Origin: Chitinophaga pinensis
Lineage (GTDB): Bacteria; Bacteroidota; Bacteroidia; UKL13-3
Reading direction: 5' to 3'
Length of the DNA: 64,000 nucleotides
Assembly: GCA_945870425.1 (NCBI GenBank)
Contig: CAMBSD010000004.1
Span: forward strand, 147,587 to 211,586
Part shown: positions 30,370 through 39,647 of the stretch, in pieces
How positions within the stretch are numbered: position 1 is the first letter of the stretch
Layout of the letters: each line of letters opens with the position of its first letter
Translations under genes and position numbers: made by a program
The notes under the pieces: model-generated
Told to the model about the DNA's origin: nothing
Database searches by the model: none
Seen by the model: the letters and a program-made list of their open reading frames with translations, nothing else

Positions 30370-30503
30370 CTATCCTTAGTTAGCGAAACGCTCTTAGTAT
30401 TTAAAATGAAGTGTCTCGGACACGGTTTATTTAGAATGAGTTGCAAACTCTTTTTTCATTTATTAATTGGTAGTCTCCTCTGCTATATCCAAGCGCGCAA
30501 GAC
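30370..30503 (+). repeat. Structured dispersed repeat, copy A
   Basis: First of four copies of a ~140 bp repeat (others at 30962, 35136 and 52129, all in the same direction). It has the AGCG/CGCT hairpin, the GTGTC/GACAC hairpin and the GAGTT/AACTC hairpin followed by T6, then TAGTCT...AAGACT. The outer arms of the first hairpin have decayed in this copy. Confidence 0.82.
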
Positions 30504-30694
30504 TGCGAACAGTAAGTGGTCATGTTTTTTACAAAGTTAAAAACTTTGATTATTTAGGCTCACAAGTGACGCTTCGCTTAACACTTGCGAGAGCAAGGAG
30601 AGAGCAAGGAGCTTTCCTCAACAAATAGTATAGTTTAGCATAATAAGTCTGTTATTTTTAAGGATAAAAACACGCGGTAAATTGATTCAAAAAA
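30504..30694. other. Non-coding part of the repeat-dense gap
   Basis: It contains a further inverted repeat (CTCACAAGTG with CACTTGCGAG, about 30560-30592) and the short duplication GAGAGCAAG. No credible gene is visible. Confidence 0.5.
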
Positions 30695-30880
30695 GAAAGG
30701 TCGGCTTTTGATAAAAATCCGTAAATGAATAGGATTTAGCCTCCACAGGAGTCGCAACCTTCTAATGTCCCGAGTACAAGTACCCAAAATCCCACGAAGG
30801 TAAAAAAGCCTGGTTTTGACAAAGCGGTTCAGCTGTAATAAAATTAGTATTAATTTTTTCAAATATTACACCGACCTTTC
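30695..30880. mobile_element. MITE-like element with 10-bp terminal inverted repeats (candidate)
   Basis: GAAAGGTCGG at 30695-30704 and CCGACCTTTC at 30871-30880 are perfect inverted ends of a 186-bp segment. Inside are several smaller stems (CCTTC...GAAGG, CTCC/GGAG, GTAC/GTAC, ATCC/GGAT). No target duplication is clear and no transposase is present. It could equally be a structured non-coding RNA. Confidence 0.4.
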
Positions 30881-30902
30881 ATGAGCAAATGTAAGGATTT
30901 TG

Positions 30903-30931
30903 GTTGATAGTTGTTGGTTGACAGTTGATAG
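30903..30931. repeat. Tandem heptamers
   Basis: Four imperfect 7-bp units, GTTGATA, GTTGTTG, GTTGACA and GTTGATA, in a row just after the MITE-like segment. Confidence 0.7.
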
Positions 30932-30961
30932 TTTTTATTCGCTGGATTGTATCAATCCCTT

Positions 30962-31110
30962 TACTATCCGAAGCTTAAGCGAAGCGCTCTGCGGACTTAA
31001 AATGAAAGGTAGTGTCTCCGACACGGATTATTTAGAATGCGTTACAAACTCTTTTTTTATTTATTAATTCGTGGTCTCCTTTGCTATATACAAGCGCACA
31101 AGAGTCCTAC
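30962..31110 (+). repeat. Structured dispersed repeat, copy B
   Basis: About 90 percent identical by eye to copy C over ~145 bp. It opens with TTACTATCCGAAG, then the AGCGAAGCGCT, GTGTCTCCGACAC and GCGTTACAAACTC-T7 hairpins, and ends with ACAAGCGCACAAGAG. It ends 38 bp before the last gene of the accessory cassette. Confidence 0.88.
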
Positions 31111-31148
31111 AAACAGTATGGACATATTCTCAACTCCTATTTATTATC

Positions 31149-31601
31149 TTACTCCAAATCGTTAAGTAATTTTAATAATAAATCCTTTAAGTTTTTTAAA
31201 CGGACTCCCAATTTAGCTTTATTATCTGTACCTAATTCAATAGGAATATTAGCAATCACTTTTAAAATTTTTATACGAGCTAATACTATTGAATATGTGT
31301 GTCCAGGCAACTCATCACTGTCATGCATGTTAACCATTTTATTTAAAGGAGAAAACATTGTTTTGGACGAAAATTGAATAGCTAACTCCATAGCATCTGT
31401 TTGCATTTGTATGATTATATAATTTAAAAATTCATCAGAAATGTTTGACCAAGTTGTAGTATCAATTAAATACAAATTGTATCGAATTTCAACTAGCAAC
31501 CTGCGCTTTAAAGAATCCTTATGTTTTATCCAATAATTAATTTCTTTAACTGAGTTTATCACTATATCCTTAACCTTGAATGGTTGCTCTAACAAGTTCA
31601 T
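31149..31601 (-). CDS. Hypothetical protein of the accessory cassette
   Basis: A 150-residue soluble protein I do not recognise. It is mostly helical, with an amphipathic C-terminal helix (LKNLKDLLLKLLNDLE) and no signal peptide or metal motif. It lies 13 bp after the DUF1566 lipoprotein gene as the last gene of the minus-strand operon. Its composition is Ile/Leu/Lys/Asn-rich, like the AT-rich DNA around it. Confidence 0.55.
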   Translation of the reverse strand: MNLLEQPFKVKDIVINSVKEINYWIKHKDSLKRRLLVEIRYNLYLIDTTTWSNISDEFLNYIIIQMQTDAMELAIQFSSKTMFSPLNKMVNMHDSDELPGHTYSIVLARIKILKVIANIPIELGTDNKAKLGVRLKNLKDLLLKLLNDLE

Positions 31602-31614
31602 AATTTATTAATTT

Positions 31615-33075
31615 TTAAAATGATCTTACAGCTCGAACACCATAATTATAAATTTTCCAAGTAATGTCTTGAATACCAGTTAAAAAGTTAACAGTATAGG
31701 CATTATTCGTGGCTGTATCGTCAGTGGAACTCCAATATAATTTCAATGTTGTTTCATTAAAAATTACACCTCCATTTGCTAATGCAGTTTTATTAATTTC
31801 AGATTTATTTAGATATATTTTATTCAATTCATTTATACTTGGTAAAAACCAATCTGAATATCCATTTAAATTTAAATTATCACATAATCTTGCGGCAATA
31901 TCTTGTTCAGGACAATTAGTTATAATAATATTAGTATTGGATTTGCCAAATCCAATATTACTTGACAAATTAGGTATCGAATACATTAGGCATCCCCAAG
32001 GTGTTCCGAGGGATGTATTTTGGTCTTTTGGTGCTACAATAATTCCATGAATTTCTCCCGAAACATATCCAGGATCCCCTAATTTAAATACATATCCAAT
32101 AATACCACCTTGATAAAAAGAACCAATAGCTGTGGTAGTTTTTACAATTATCTGCTCACCGTATCCAGTTCCATGAAAATTCGTTGCGTAAGCTCTTATA
32201 TAATAAGTTGTTTCTGGATTTAAATTATTTAAAATTTCAGTAAAATTTGATAAATTGGAACTATTGACAACTATATTATCTGATATAGTTGGGTCTGGGG
32301 ATGTGCCATAACACAGACCCTTTTTTGTAATTGCGCTAGCCCCTGGAAATAAAATAATTCCTCCACAAGTTAAGTTGTTAAAATTAACATTACTTGCCGC
32401 AATTGTGGAAATTGTTGGCTTAATATCAAAGGTTTTAAATTGTTTTGTAATTCCATAAAAAGTTCCAAACATATTGGTTGCATATGACCGAACGTAATAT
32501 TGAGTATTTTCCTTGAGATTATTAATTTCACTATCGAATTCACCTACTCCTGATCCATATATAGTTACATTATCCTCTATTGTGGGATTACCTGTTAAAT
32601 TGTAGCAAACTCCTCTTTTGGTAATTGCACTACCACCATCACTTGATATCACTCCTCCACATTTTGCAGAATTATGTGTTACTTGGCTCACATCTTTGGT
32701 TAAAATTAATCCATATTCAATCTCACTTGTAGGTCCATAACTTGTGCCATTTTTATTAGTTGCATAACTACGAACATAGTATCTTACATCTGGCTTTGTT
32801 CCTTTAATTGCACAAACAAAATTCCCAATATTACTTATGTTATTGTTGGTTATTTTATTGTCGTTTATACTTGGATTATCTTGCAAACTCCAACAAATGC
32901 CTTTTTCTTTTATGTCATCAATTGAGGCAAACACACTACTCTTACATAAGATTGAATCTGTATATAGGTTGAAAGATACTTTTTCCAAAAGCGGTAAATC
33001 ATCTAGTTTTTTACAAGAATTAAATAATACGACCAAAAGTGCCGCGAAAATCAATATAACTTTGAAATGCTTCAT
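31615..33075 (-). CDS. DUF1566 lipoprotein with three Ig/FN3-like repeats
   Basis: A 486-residue surface lipoprotein. The lipobox is LFNSC with the lipidated Cys near residue 21. Three ~95-residue repeats follow (about 30-320), each with a KGxCW/CY segment, a NPxI(x)DN loop and YY(V/I)R(S/A)YATN. The C-terminal domain (about 325-486) is DUF1566: SDWFLPSINELNKIY, LYWSST and YGVRAVRSF. Such proteins are predicted to be exposed and to bind other molecules; the ligand is unknown. It sits 9 bp after the barrel-like gene. Confidence 0.78.
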   Translation of the reverse strand: MKHFKVILIFAALLVVLFNSCKKLDDLPLLEKVSFNLYTDSILCKSSVFASIDDIKEKGICWSLQDNPSINDNKITNNNISNIGNFVCAIKGTKPDVRYYVRSYATNKNGTSYGPTSEIEYGLILTKDVSQVTHNSAKCGGVISSDGGSAITKRGVCYNLTGNPTIEDNVTIYGSGVGEFDSEINNLKENTQYYVRSYATNMFGTFYGITKQFKTFDIKPTISTIAASNVNFNNLTCGGIILFPGASAITKKGLCYGTSPDPTISDNIVVNSSNLSNFTEILNNLNPETTYYIRAYATNFHGTGYGEQIIVKTTTAIGSFYQGGIIGYVFKLGDPGYVSGEIHGIIVAPKDQNTSLGTPWGCLMYSIPNLSSNIGFGKSNTNIIITNCPEQDIAARLCDNLNLNGYSDWFLPSINELNKIYLNKSEINKTALANGGVIFNETTLKLYWSSTDDTATNNAYTVNFLTGIQDITWKIYNYGVRAVRSF

Positions 33076-33084
33076 AATATTAAA

Positions 33085-34047
33085 TTAGTTTTTGTTTTTC
33101 TTTTTTATACAAAGGCTAAGCCCAGCATTTAAAGAATATGATGGTATTAAGTTGGAATTAATTAAATGTAAGTTAAGGTTTGGTTTTAATGAAAAGGTTA
33201 TTCTGGATATTGAAGAATACCTGAGCTGCAAATACAGGGGGACTGTAATATAATTTATTCGACCACAGAGAATATCTGGTCTTCCTTCAATTGAAGTTAT
33301 AAAATCATTTTGCGTAATTGAAATACCTGAGCCGATGCTTGCTTTTAGAAGCTTTTGATAGAAACAATGGCCAATATTTAAGGTAGCACTATTGTTTACA
33401 AAATCAAATTTTGTGTATGGCGCATCAATTGAACTTTTTAGTTGGCTAACATCAAGCATAAAGCTTAGATTTTTTCGTTTACTATAATTTACTAAATACT
33501 CTATATTCAAGTTAATTCCTTTAAATAAAGAAGCATTTTGGATTGGAAAGAGTTCAATATTATTTGCAGCTTTCACCATATTTTCGATCCCATTTTCATT
33601 AATAGAAAAAACCGAAATACCCCCGCCTACATATAAATAATTATTGAAATGCATTTGATTTATTAAGTCTTCTTTTTCTTTTCTTTTTACTTCTTTTAGA
33701 GATAACTTCTGTTTTTCTCTTTCAATAGCAGTTAATGAATCGTTTTGCCTCTTTTGCTCAGCTATTTTTATTTGCTCAGCCATTTGATTTTCTTGATCGG
33801 CTTTTGCTTTTACTTTAGCATTTTCCTTTTCATCCAATTTTATATCCCGAATTTCAGAATACAATACTTTAAACACTTCGTCATTCATCAACTTAACTTT
33901 AATGAATTTACTTGGCTCAATCTCAGTAATTGTACCCTTAATTGGAAAACCCGACTTCAAATTAATAACTACGACATCATTAATTTTTTGTGCACTTACT
34001 GTTTTAATTAAAAGTAGCAGTACAAAAAGAATAGTTATTTTTTTCAT
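33085..34047 (-). CDS. Exported protein with Sm-like N-domain, coiled coil and beta-barrel-like C-terminus
   Basis: A 320-residue protein. The signal peptide is MKKITILFVLLLLIKTVSAQ. Residues 23-75 resemble a small beta-barrel (VVINLKSGFPIKGTITEI, then EVFKVLYSEIRDI), a pattern frequent in Bacteroidota surface proteins. A charged coiled coil (about 75-130) follows, and then alternating strands (about 135-315) that look like a small outer-membrane barrel. Function unknown. It lies between two lipoproteins in one operon. Confidence 0.6.
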   Translation of the reverse strand: MKKITILFVLLLLIKTVSAQKINDVVVINLKSGFPIKGTITEIEPSKFIKVKLMNDEVFKVLYSEIRDIKLDEKENAKVKAKADQENQMAEQIKIAEQKRQNDSLTAIEREKQKLSLKEVKRKEKEDLINQMHFNNYLYVGGGISVFSINENGIENMVKAANNIELFPIQNASLFKGINLNIEYLVNYSKRKNLSFMLDVSQLKSSIDAPYTKFDFVNNSATLNIGHCFYQKLLKASIGSGISITQNDFITSIEGRPDILCGRINYITVPLYLQLRYSSISRITFSLKPNLNLHLINSNLIPSYSLNAGLSLCIKKKNKN

Positions 34048-34053
34048 GGCGTA

Positions 34054-34401
34054 TTATTTTGTAAATTCAACAATATCAGCTGTTATTTTAACTGTAACTG
34101 TTTCAAAAATTACCAATGCTTTTACATTAGCAATGTCAACTGCAACATTTGCGTAAGTTTGATTTTCCTTTAGGGGGTATTTCTGATACATATCCAATTT
34201 AGCACGTGCAATTAAATCAGTTATATTATCACCAATACCAATTACTGAAGAAGCACTTGATTCACCTTCTACCATTCTTACATATTTAAAGTTTGCGCTA
34301 TTTAAAGTTGTGGTTGGGTTAAAATTTCCTGTTCTAGAAACCATACAGCTAGTTAAACTTAATAAAAATAAGCCTACGAGTATTGTAATAGTTTTTTTCA
34401 T
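34054..34401 (-). CDS. DUF6567-like lipoprotein
   Basis: A 115-residue lipoprotein with the lipobox SLTSC; I chose the start at 34401 (MKKTITILVG) because it gives a standard signal peptide. The mature part contains NFKYVRMVEGESSASSVIGIG and ALVIFETVTVKITADIVEF, which resembles the TRL-like/DUF6567 group. The function is unknown. First gene of the accessory minus-strand operon, divergent from the XRE regulator. Confidence 0.65.
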   Translation of the reverse strand: MKKTITILVGLFLLSLTSCMVSRTGNFNPTTTLNSANFKYVRMVEGESSASSVIGIGDNITDLIARAKLDMYQKYPLKENQTYANVAVDIANVKALVIFETVTVKITADIVEFTK

Positions 34402-34687
34402 ATTTGTAATTGTTTTCATTTGTTTTATATTAATTTTAATTGTTTCTGTTATAATTTTTTTCTAGGTCAATTAGTTTTAATTATTCAATTGATACCTTTA
34501 GTTGTATTGTTTTTATGCGCTTGTATAGTTTAGTCATTTTAGATTAAGATTAAATGTTGAATTACCTAAATCATTAAAACTATAATTTCATTGTTTGATA
34601 TCTCTAACCGTTTACAAAACTAAATCAATAAATATCCTGATTAAGGTTTTTTTACAACATTCAAGGTTTTTTTATTACTTTTGTTTC

Positions 34688-35035
34688 ATGGAAGAGCTAT
34701 ATAAAAACATTAAAAAATTTAGAGAAATAAAAAATTTAACCCGCGAACAGGTTGCAAGTAAAATTGGTATGAGTGTGAGTGGTTATAGTAAAATTGAAAG
34801 GGGTGAGGTTGATTTAACTATTTCACGAGTTGAGGAAATTTCTAAAATACTAAATATAGAAATTGAAAAACTAATGAATTTTGATGTTTCACAAATATTT
34901 AATGTAAGCAATAACAAGCTCGTTCAAGGGGTTGGAAAAGCCGAAAATAATCATTTTCATAATGATGATTACAGAGAAAAATATATAATTATGCTTGAGG
35001 AGGAAAACAAACGGCTTAAAGAAAAACTTTTGTAA
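34688..35035 (+). CDS. XRE-family transcriptional regulator
   Basis: A 115-residue regulator. The HTH_3 domain covers about residues 1-62 (LYKNIKKFREIKNLTREQVA, then SVSGYSKIERGEVD). The C-terminus has a short coiled coil (EKYIIMLEEENKRLKEKLL) likely to mediate dimers. The chosen ATG lies four bases after TACTTTTG (34676-34683), so the mRNA may be leaderless. Being divergent from the lipoprotein operon, it is the natural candidate for its control. Upstream ATGs would lie before the promoter. Confidence 0.82.
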   Translation: MEELYKNIKKFREIKNLTREQVASKIGMSVSGYSKIERGEVDLTISRVEEISKILNIEIEKLMNFDVSQIFNVSNNKLVQGVGKAENNHFHNDDYREKYIIMLEEENKRLKEKLL

Positions 35036-35135
35036 ACATCCTCAATACGCTGGTTTGTATATGCAATCCCAATCACTTACTAAACGGCCTCTACCTAACA
35101 TAAAGTATTTGTATAAAAAGGCAATTCATTTTGGC

Positions 35136-35280
35136 TTACTATCCGAAGAGTTAGCGAAGCGCTCTTCGGATTTAAAATGAAATGTAGTGTCTCCGACACG
35201 GGTTATTTAGAATGAGTTACAAACTCTTTTTTCATTTATTAATTCGTAGTCTCCTTTGCTATATACAAGCGCACAAGACT
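35136..35280 (+). repeat. Structured dispersed repeat, copy C
   Basis: The best-preserved copy. CCGAAGAG pairs with CTCTTCGG; then GTGTC/GACAC; then GAGTT/AACTC followed by T6; then TAGTCT paired with AGACTA. The third hairpin would also serve as a terminator for the XRE gene. It is in direct orientation with copies A and B across the cassette. Confidence 0.9.
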
Positions 35281-35467
35281 AGGCATAGCGCGAGTTAGCA
35301 TTTAGGGTTGGTAATGCTGCGCTATAACACCAAGCATAGGCAAATGCATGATAATGCCTGGTGTTGCTTCGCTATCATTCAAGCTTTTAAGAGCAACGAA
35401 AATAGGGATGTGAATAAAACTTTATTGGCGTTTAAGGTTTTGCCATAAAAGTTTACAAATTTGCTGA
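35281..35467. repeat. Non-coding gap with a bulged hairpin (35326-35365)
   Basis: AACACC...AGGCA pairs with TGCCT...GGTGTT. The flanks carry GCTGCGCTAT and GCTTCGCTAT, which recall the second repeat family near 39.55 and 51.8 kb. The rest up to the aminopeptidase shows no feature. Confidence 0.5.
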
Positions 35468-37933
35468 ATGAAAAAAATATTTTCCCTTTTCCTGACAGCC
35501 TTGTCAATTGCCGCATTTGGGCAACCCATTGTCAATTCTTACCTAAAAGACAATACCACATACCGAGAGCATTCTTTGGATATCACCTATATGAAACTTG
35601 ATGTGTCGTTTAAAGAAAACGAAGGAAAAGTAATAGGTAAGGTGTCTCATAGTTTTACTGTGCTTCAACAAAAAGTAGATTCTGTATTCTTTGATGGACC
35701 GGGAATTAAAATTTCAAAATCCACTTTAAATGGACAAGAATTAAAATTCAAAGCGGTACCTACAGGATTATGGGTGTATCCCAACAAGAGCCTGAAATGG
35801 GATGAAACAGGGGTAATTGGTTTTGAATACGAAGCCAATCCTCGCAAAGGAATATATTTTATTGGTTGGAATGAAGAAGCCCCGAAAGAAAACAATCCCT
35901 TTGCTGTAAGAAAACAAATATGGACCCAAGGACAAGGCATAGACAACCGCCAATGGATACCGATGTATGATGATATGAATGACAAGTTTATCACCGAAAC
36001 TTCTATCACCTTCAATAAGGATTACCAGGTATTATCGAATGGATTATTGGTGAAGAAAACCGCTAGCGGCAACAGCATCACATGGAATTATAAAATGAGC
36101 AAACCACATGCGGGTTATTTGTTGATGATAGCCATTGGAAAATATGCAGTTCAAACCGCTAAGAGTAAAAGTGGTGTGCCGCTGCAATATTGGTACTACC
36201 CTGAATTTGCCGACAGAATGGGACCTACCTACCGTTATACACCTCAGATGATTGATTTTCTTGAGCGCGAAACAGGTGTCAAATATCCTTGGGAGTCCTA
36301 TAGCCAAGTAATGGTACAAGATTTCATATTTGGAGCCATGGAAAATACCACTGCTACCATTTTTGGTGATTTCTTTAATGTAGATGAGCGAGCCTTCTTG
36401 GATAGAAATTATATTGGTGTGAATTGTCATGAGATGACACATCAATGGTTTGGGGATTATATAACAGCCCGCGATGGCCGCGACACTTGGCTTCAAGAAA
36501 GTTACGCAACATATTGGCCTAAACAGTTTAGCAAAGAATTAGATGGTGTTGAAGAATGGGATTGGCAGCGCAGAGGTCATCAAAACTCAGCGGTGGATGC
36601 AGGCAAAAAAGACAATTATCCCGTGCATCATACAGCAGGAGGAACGGCTAGGGTATATCCAAAAGGGGCTGCTGTAATATCCATGCTTGAATATGTATTG
36701 GGGGACGAACAATGGAAAAGAGCATTGAACCATTACTTGAAACAACATGCTTATGGCAATGTTGAAACTAATGATTTGCAACAAGCCATCAAAGATAAAT
36801 TGGGTTTAAACTTAGATTGGTTTTTTGACCAGTGGATTATGCGTGGTGGCGAACCTCATTATAAAGTGCAGTACCAAGATGTTACTTATGGAAATGGCTC
36901 AAGAGCCACTGAAGTAATTGTTGAACAAACACAAAAAACCGATGAAACAGTTCGTCATTTTCAAATGCCTGTGGTGATTGAAGTGCATTATGCTGATGGT
37001 AGTTTTGATAGTGTAAAGGAAATGAACAAAGAGGCTTATGAAAGGATCAAAATTCCTAATCCAAATAAGAAGGAAATAGCCTTTGTTTTGTTCGACCCAA
37101 ATTCAAATATTATCAAACAAGTAACGTTTAAGAAATCATTTGAAGAGATTGAAGAACAAATTGAAAAAGCCAAATACTACCTTGATAGGTATGATGCAGC
37201 CCTGGCATTAAGGGAAATACCATTAGATACAAAACGAGAAGTATTGATAGAAGCATTAAACCGTGAAAAACATTATGGAATTATCAATGAGATTGTTTCG
37301 CAATTGATAAGTGATAAAGACCCAAAGAGCCAAGTGGCCATGATGAACTTGATGAATATCAAACAAAAATCATCTACCCGTGAAGCGGTGTTAAAAGGAT
37401 TGGTAGATATGAGTGGCCCTTGGAAGCAAATATGCATAGTGGCTCTTAGTGATAGTAGCTATGATGTAGTTAAAGTAGCCATGGAAAAACTATATCAAAA
37501 AAGCTTTGATAAAAAAACCATGGAGTATGTGTTGGAAGCTACTAAAAACACTTGGGGCATGAATAACAACATCATGATAAAACGCTATGAAATAGGCGCC
37601 CTAGCAGGATTATTGATAGATAAAAGCTTTAATCGTGAGGATGCTTTGAACAAGATTACAAGTTTTGCTTCTTCACAATATGAGTTTAGAACCCGCATAC
37701 AAGCATTCAATAGCTTGAAGGTGTTGAACCACTTGGACAATGAAGTGGCCAAGAATTTATTCCAAGCCATATTGAGTCCTAATGGCAGATTAGCGGCACC
37801 TGCAGCTGAATTGGCCAACCATTTCTCTAATCAAATTAGCTATAAGAATACCATGAAAGGCTATTACCAAATGCAAAGCTATGAGCAATGGCAGAAAGAC
37901 ATATTAACAAAACAGTTAACATGGCTCAACTAA
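35468..37933 (+). CDS. Exported M1-family metallo-aminopeptidase
   Basis: An 821-residue secreted or periplasmic peptidase. The signal peptide is MKKIFSLFLTALSIAAFG. The exopeptidase motif is GAMEN at 289-293. The zinc site is HEMTH at 321-325 with the third ligand E344 (WLQESYATY). The last ~270 residues are helical repeats of ERAP/LTA4H type. It removes N-terminal residues from peptides, probably for nutrition. Single gene. Confidence 0.92.
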   Translation: MKKIFSLFLTALSIAAFGQPIVNSYLKDNTTYREHSLDITYMKLDVSFKENEGKVIGKVSHSFTVLQQKVDSVFFDGPGIKISKSTLNGQELKFKAVPTGLWVYPNKSLKWDETGVIGFEYEANPRKGIYFIGWNEEAPKENNPFAVRKQIWTQGQGIDNRQWIPMYDDMNDKFITETSITFNKDYQVLSNGLLVKKTASGNSITWNYKMSKPHAGYLLMIAIGKYAVQTAKSKSGVPLQYWYYPEFADRMGPTYRYTPQMIDFLERETGVKYPWESYSQVMVQDFIFGAMENTTATIFGDFFNVDERAFLDRNYIGVNCHEMTHQWFGDYITARDGRDTWLQESYATYWPKQFSKELDGVEEWDWQRRGHQNSAVDAGKKDNYPVHHTAGGTARVYPKGAAVISMLEYVLGDEQWKRALNHYLKQHAYGNVETNDLQQAIKDKLGLNLDWFFDQWIMRGGEPHYKVQYQDVTYGNGSRATEVIVEQTQKTDETVRHFQMPVVIEVHYADGSFDSVKEMNKEAYERIKIPNPNKKEIAFVLFDPNSNIIKQVTFKKSFEEIEEQIEKAKYYLDRYDAALALREIPLDTKREVLIEALNREKHYGIINEIVSQLISDKDPKSQVAMMNLMNIKQKSSTREAVLKGLVDMSGPWKQICIVALSDSSYDVVKVAMEKLYQKSFDKKTMEYVLEATKNTWGMNNNIMIKRYEIGALAGLLIDKSFNREDALNKITSFASSQYEFRTRIQAFNSLKVLNHLDNEVAKNLFQAILSPNGRLAAPAAELANHFSNQISYKNTMKGYYQMQSYEQWQKDILTKQLTWLN

Positions 37934-37939
37934 TGTCAT

Positions 37940-37969
37940 TTTGTTTTTTAATTAATAATGATACTTTTG
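37940..37969 (+). promoter_or_regulatory. Promoter of metK
   Basis: TTTG at 37940-37943, an 18-nt spacer and TACTTTTG at 37962-37969. The predicted leader before metK is ~165 nt, the longest of any gene here with a recognisable promoter. Confidence 0.7.
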
Positions 37970-37972
37970 CCA

Positions 37973-38081
37973 CGCATTAAGAAATTCCTAGAGGGATACC
38001 AACCGAGAAAAAAACCACGGTGGTAAATACAATGCGGGCTTTACAAGGTCAAAATATATAATTTGAAAAACCTCACAAAGC
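37973..38081 (+). promoter_or_regulatory. Structured metK leader (possible SAM-responsive element)
   Basis: CGCATT (37973-37978) pairs with AATGCG (38031-38036). Inside, TACCA-a-CCG (37997-38005) pairs with CGGTGGTA (38018-38025). Downstream GCTTT (38038) and AAAGC (38081) enclose AGGT/ACCT. The loop CCT at 37987 could instead pair with AGG at 38046, a pseudoknot that excludes the last stem. I could not match it confidently to a SAM riboswitch class. Confidence 0.4.
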
Positions 38082-38139
38082 AGCATTGGGCATTTCTTTC
38101 AAGCAATTATTTATAACCTTAATAAAAAAATAATAAAAA

Positions 38140-39393
38140 ATGTCGTATCTATTCACATCAGAGTCCGTATCAGAAGGACACCCAGACAAAGTAGCCGATC
38201 AGATTTCGGATGCATTAATTGACAATTTCCTAGCTTCTGACCCTGAGTCGAAAGTAGCTTGCGAAACCCTTGTAACTACTGGACAAGTAGTGCTTGCGGG
38301 TGAAGTAAAATCTTCTGCTTATTTGGACGTACAAACCATTGCTCGTGATGTAATCAAAAAAATAGGTTATACCAAAAGTGAATATATGTTTGAAGCAAAT
38401 TCTTGCGGTGTGCTTTCTGCTATCCACGAGCAATCTGCTGATATCAATCAAGGTGTTGACCGTAAGAAAAAACAAGACCAAGGTGCTGGTGACCAAGGTA
38501 TGATGTTTGGTTATGCAACCAATGAAACTGACGACTATATGCCTTTGGCTTTAGACTTAGCTCATAAGATTTTGATTGAGTTAGCTGATTTGAGAAGAGA
38601 AAACAAAGCCATCAAATACCTTCGCCCGGATGCAAAAAGCCAAGTAACTTTAGAATACAATGATAACAATGTGCCTGTGCGCATTGATTCAATCGTGGTT
38701 TCTACACAACATGACGATTTTGATGCAGAAGCTAAAATGTTAGCTAAAATCAAAAAAGATATTGTTGAGATTTTGATTCCTCGTGTTAAGAAAAAATACA
38801 AAAAATTCGCTCATTTATTCAACGATAAAATCAATTACCATATCAACCCAACTGGTAAGTTTGTAATTGGTGGACCACATGGCGATACAGGCTTAACAGG
38901 TCGTAAAATCATCGTAGATACTTACGGTGGAAAAGGTGCACATGGTGGAGGAGCTTTCTCTGGTAAAGATCCAAGTAAAGTGGATAGAAGTGCTGCTTAT
39001 GCAACACGTCACATTGCTAAAAACTTGGTAGCTGCTGGCCTTTGCTCTGAAGTATTGGTTCAAGTAAGTTATGCCATTGGTGTTAAAGATCCTATGGGTA
39101 TCTACATCAATACTTATGGTACTTCTAAAGTAAAAATGTCAGATGGAGAAATAGCTAAAAAAGTGTCAAAATTATTTGATATGACTCCTTATGGTATCGA
39201 AACGCGTTTGAAATTGCGTAACCCTATCTATAGCGAAACTGCTGCTTATGGCCACATGGGTAGAAAAAATGAAGTAGTATCAAAAACCTTCAAATCGCCT
39301 GATGGAAAATCTAAAACCATGAAAGTAGAATTATTTACATGGGAAAAATTAGACATGGTAGATAAAGTGAAAAAAGAATTTAAAATAAAATAA
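38140..39393 (+). CDS. metK: S-adenosylmethionine synthetase
   Basis: A 417-residue enzyme making S-adenosylmethionine from methionine and ATP. Signatures: the [15 protein letters not shown] opening, [16 protein letters not shown], the substrate loop [40 protein letters not shown], and [11 protein letters not shown]. Somewhat longer than the ~385-residue E. coli enzyme, as usual in Bacteroidota. It has a long structured leader and its own terminator. Confidence 0.97.
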   Translation: MSYLFTSESVSEGHPDKVADQISDALIDNFLASDPESKVACETLVTTGQVVLAGEVKSSAYLDVQTIARDVIKKIGYTKSEYMFEANSCGVLSAIHEQSADINQGVDRKKKQDQGAGDQGMMFGYATNETDDYMPLALDLAHKILIELADLRRENKAIKYLRPDAKSQVTLEYNDNNVPVRIDSIVVSTQHDDFDAEAKMLAKIKKDIVEILIPRVKKKYKKFAHLFNDKINYHINPTGKFVIGGPHGDTGLTGRKIIVDTYGGKGAHGGGAFSGKDPSKVDRSAAYATRHIAKNLVAAGLCSEVLVQVSYAIGVKDPMGIYINTYGTSKVKMSDGEIAKKVSKLFDMTPYGIETRLKLRNPIYSETAAYGHMGRKNEVVSKTFKSPDGKSKTMKVELFTWEKLDMVDKVKKEFKIK

Positions 39394-39413
39394 TTTTCAT
39401 CCAGACTGATACA

Positions 39414-39448
39414 AAATCCCGAAGCGAAAGTTTCGGGATTTTTTTTGC
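39414..39448 (+). terminator. Terminator of metK
   Basis: AAATCCCGAA pairs with TTCGGGATTT around an eight-base loop and is followed by a T-run. Confidence 0.9.
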
Positions 39449-39551
39449 CGTTGTAGGTGTTTTGCCGCTGTGTTCTTCACCATGTGCGTCAACTTTAAAT
39501 CTATACAATAGGTCTAATATGTTAACAATTACGGCACATATCAGTATTGCT

Positions 39552-39615
39552 TATGGTTGGTGTTTAGCAAAGCGTCACCAACCATATAAGGAGCAGTTTT
39601 TTGTCACCAACCTTG
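39552..39615. repeat. Second repeat family, copy 1
   Basis: TATGGTTGGTG and CACCAACCATA form a perfect 11-bp stem with a 13-base loop. ATAAGGAGCAGTTTTTTGTCACCAACC follows in segments. A reverse-oriented relative lies at about 51770-51824. Confidence 0.7.
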
Positions 39616-39647
39616 GACAAAGCATTGAAAAGACTTAATTTATAGGA

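Noticed and set aside
30635..30862. A 75-codon minus-strand frame in the repeat-dense gap
   Set aside because: It lies wholly inside the structured 30695-30880 segment, its composition is Arg/Leu-rich and unlike neighbouring proteins, and no promoter fits it.
30903..30931. CRISPR array
   Set aside because: Units are 7 bp without spacers. The octamers at 60099 fail for the same reason, and no cas gene is seen.
37970..38139. A firm SAM-I or SAM-II riboswitch call for the metK leader
   Set aside because: The conserved core sequences of these classes as I remember them are not all present; only the general fold and gene context fit.
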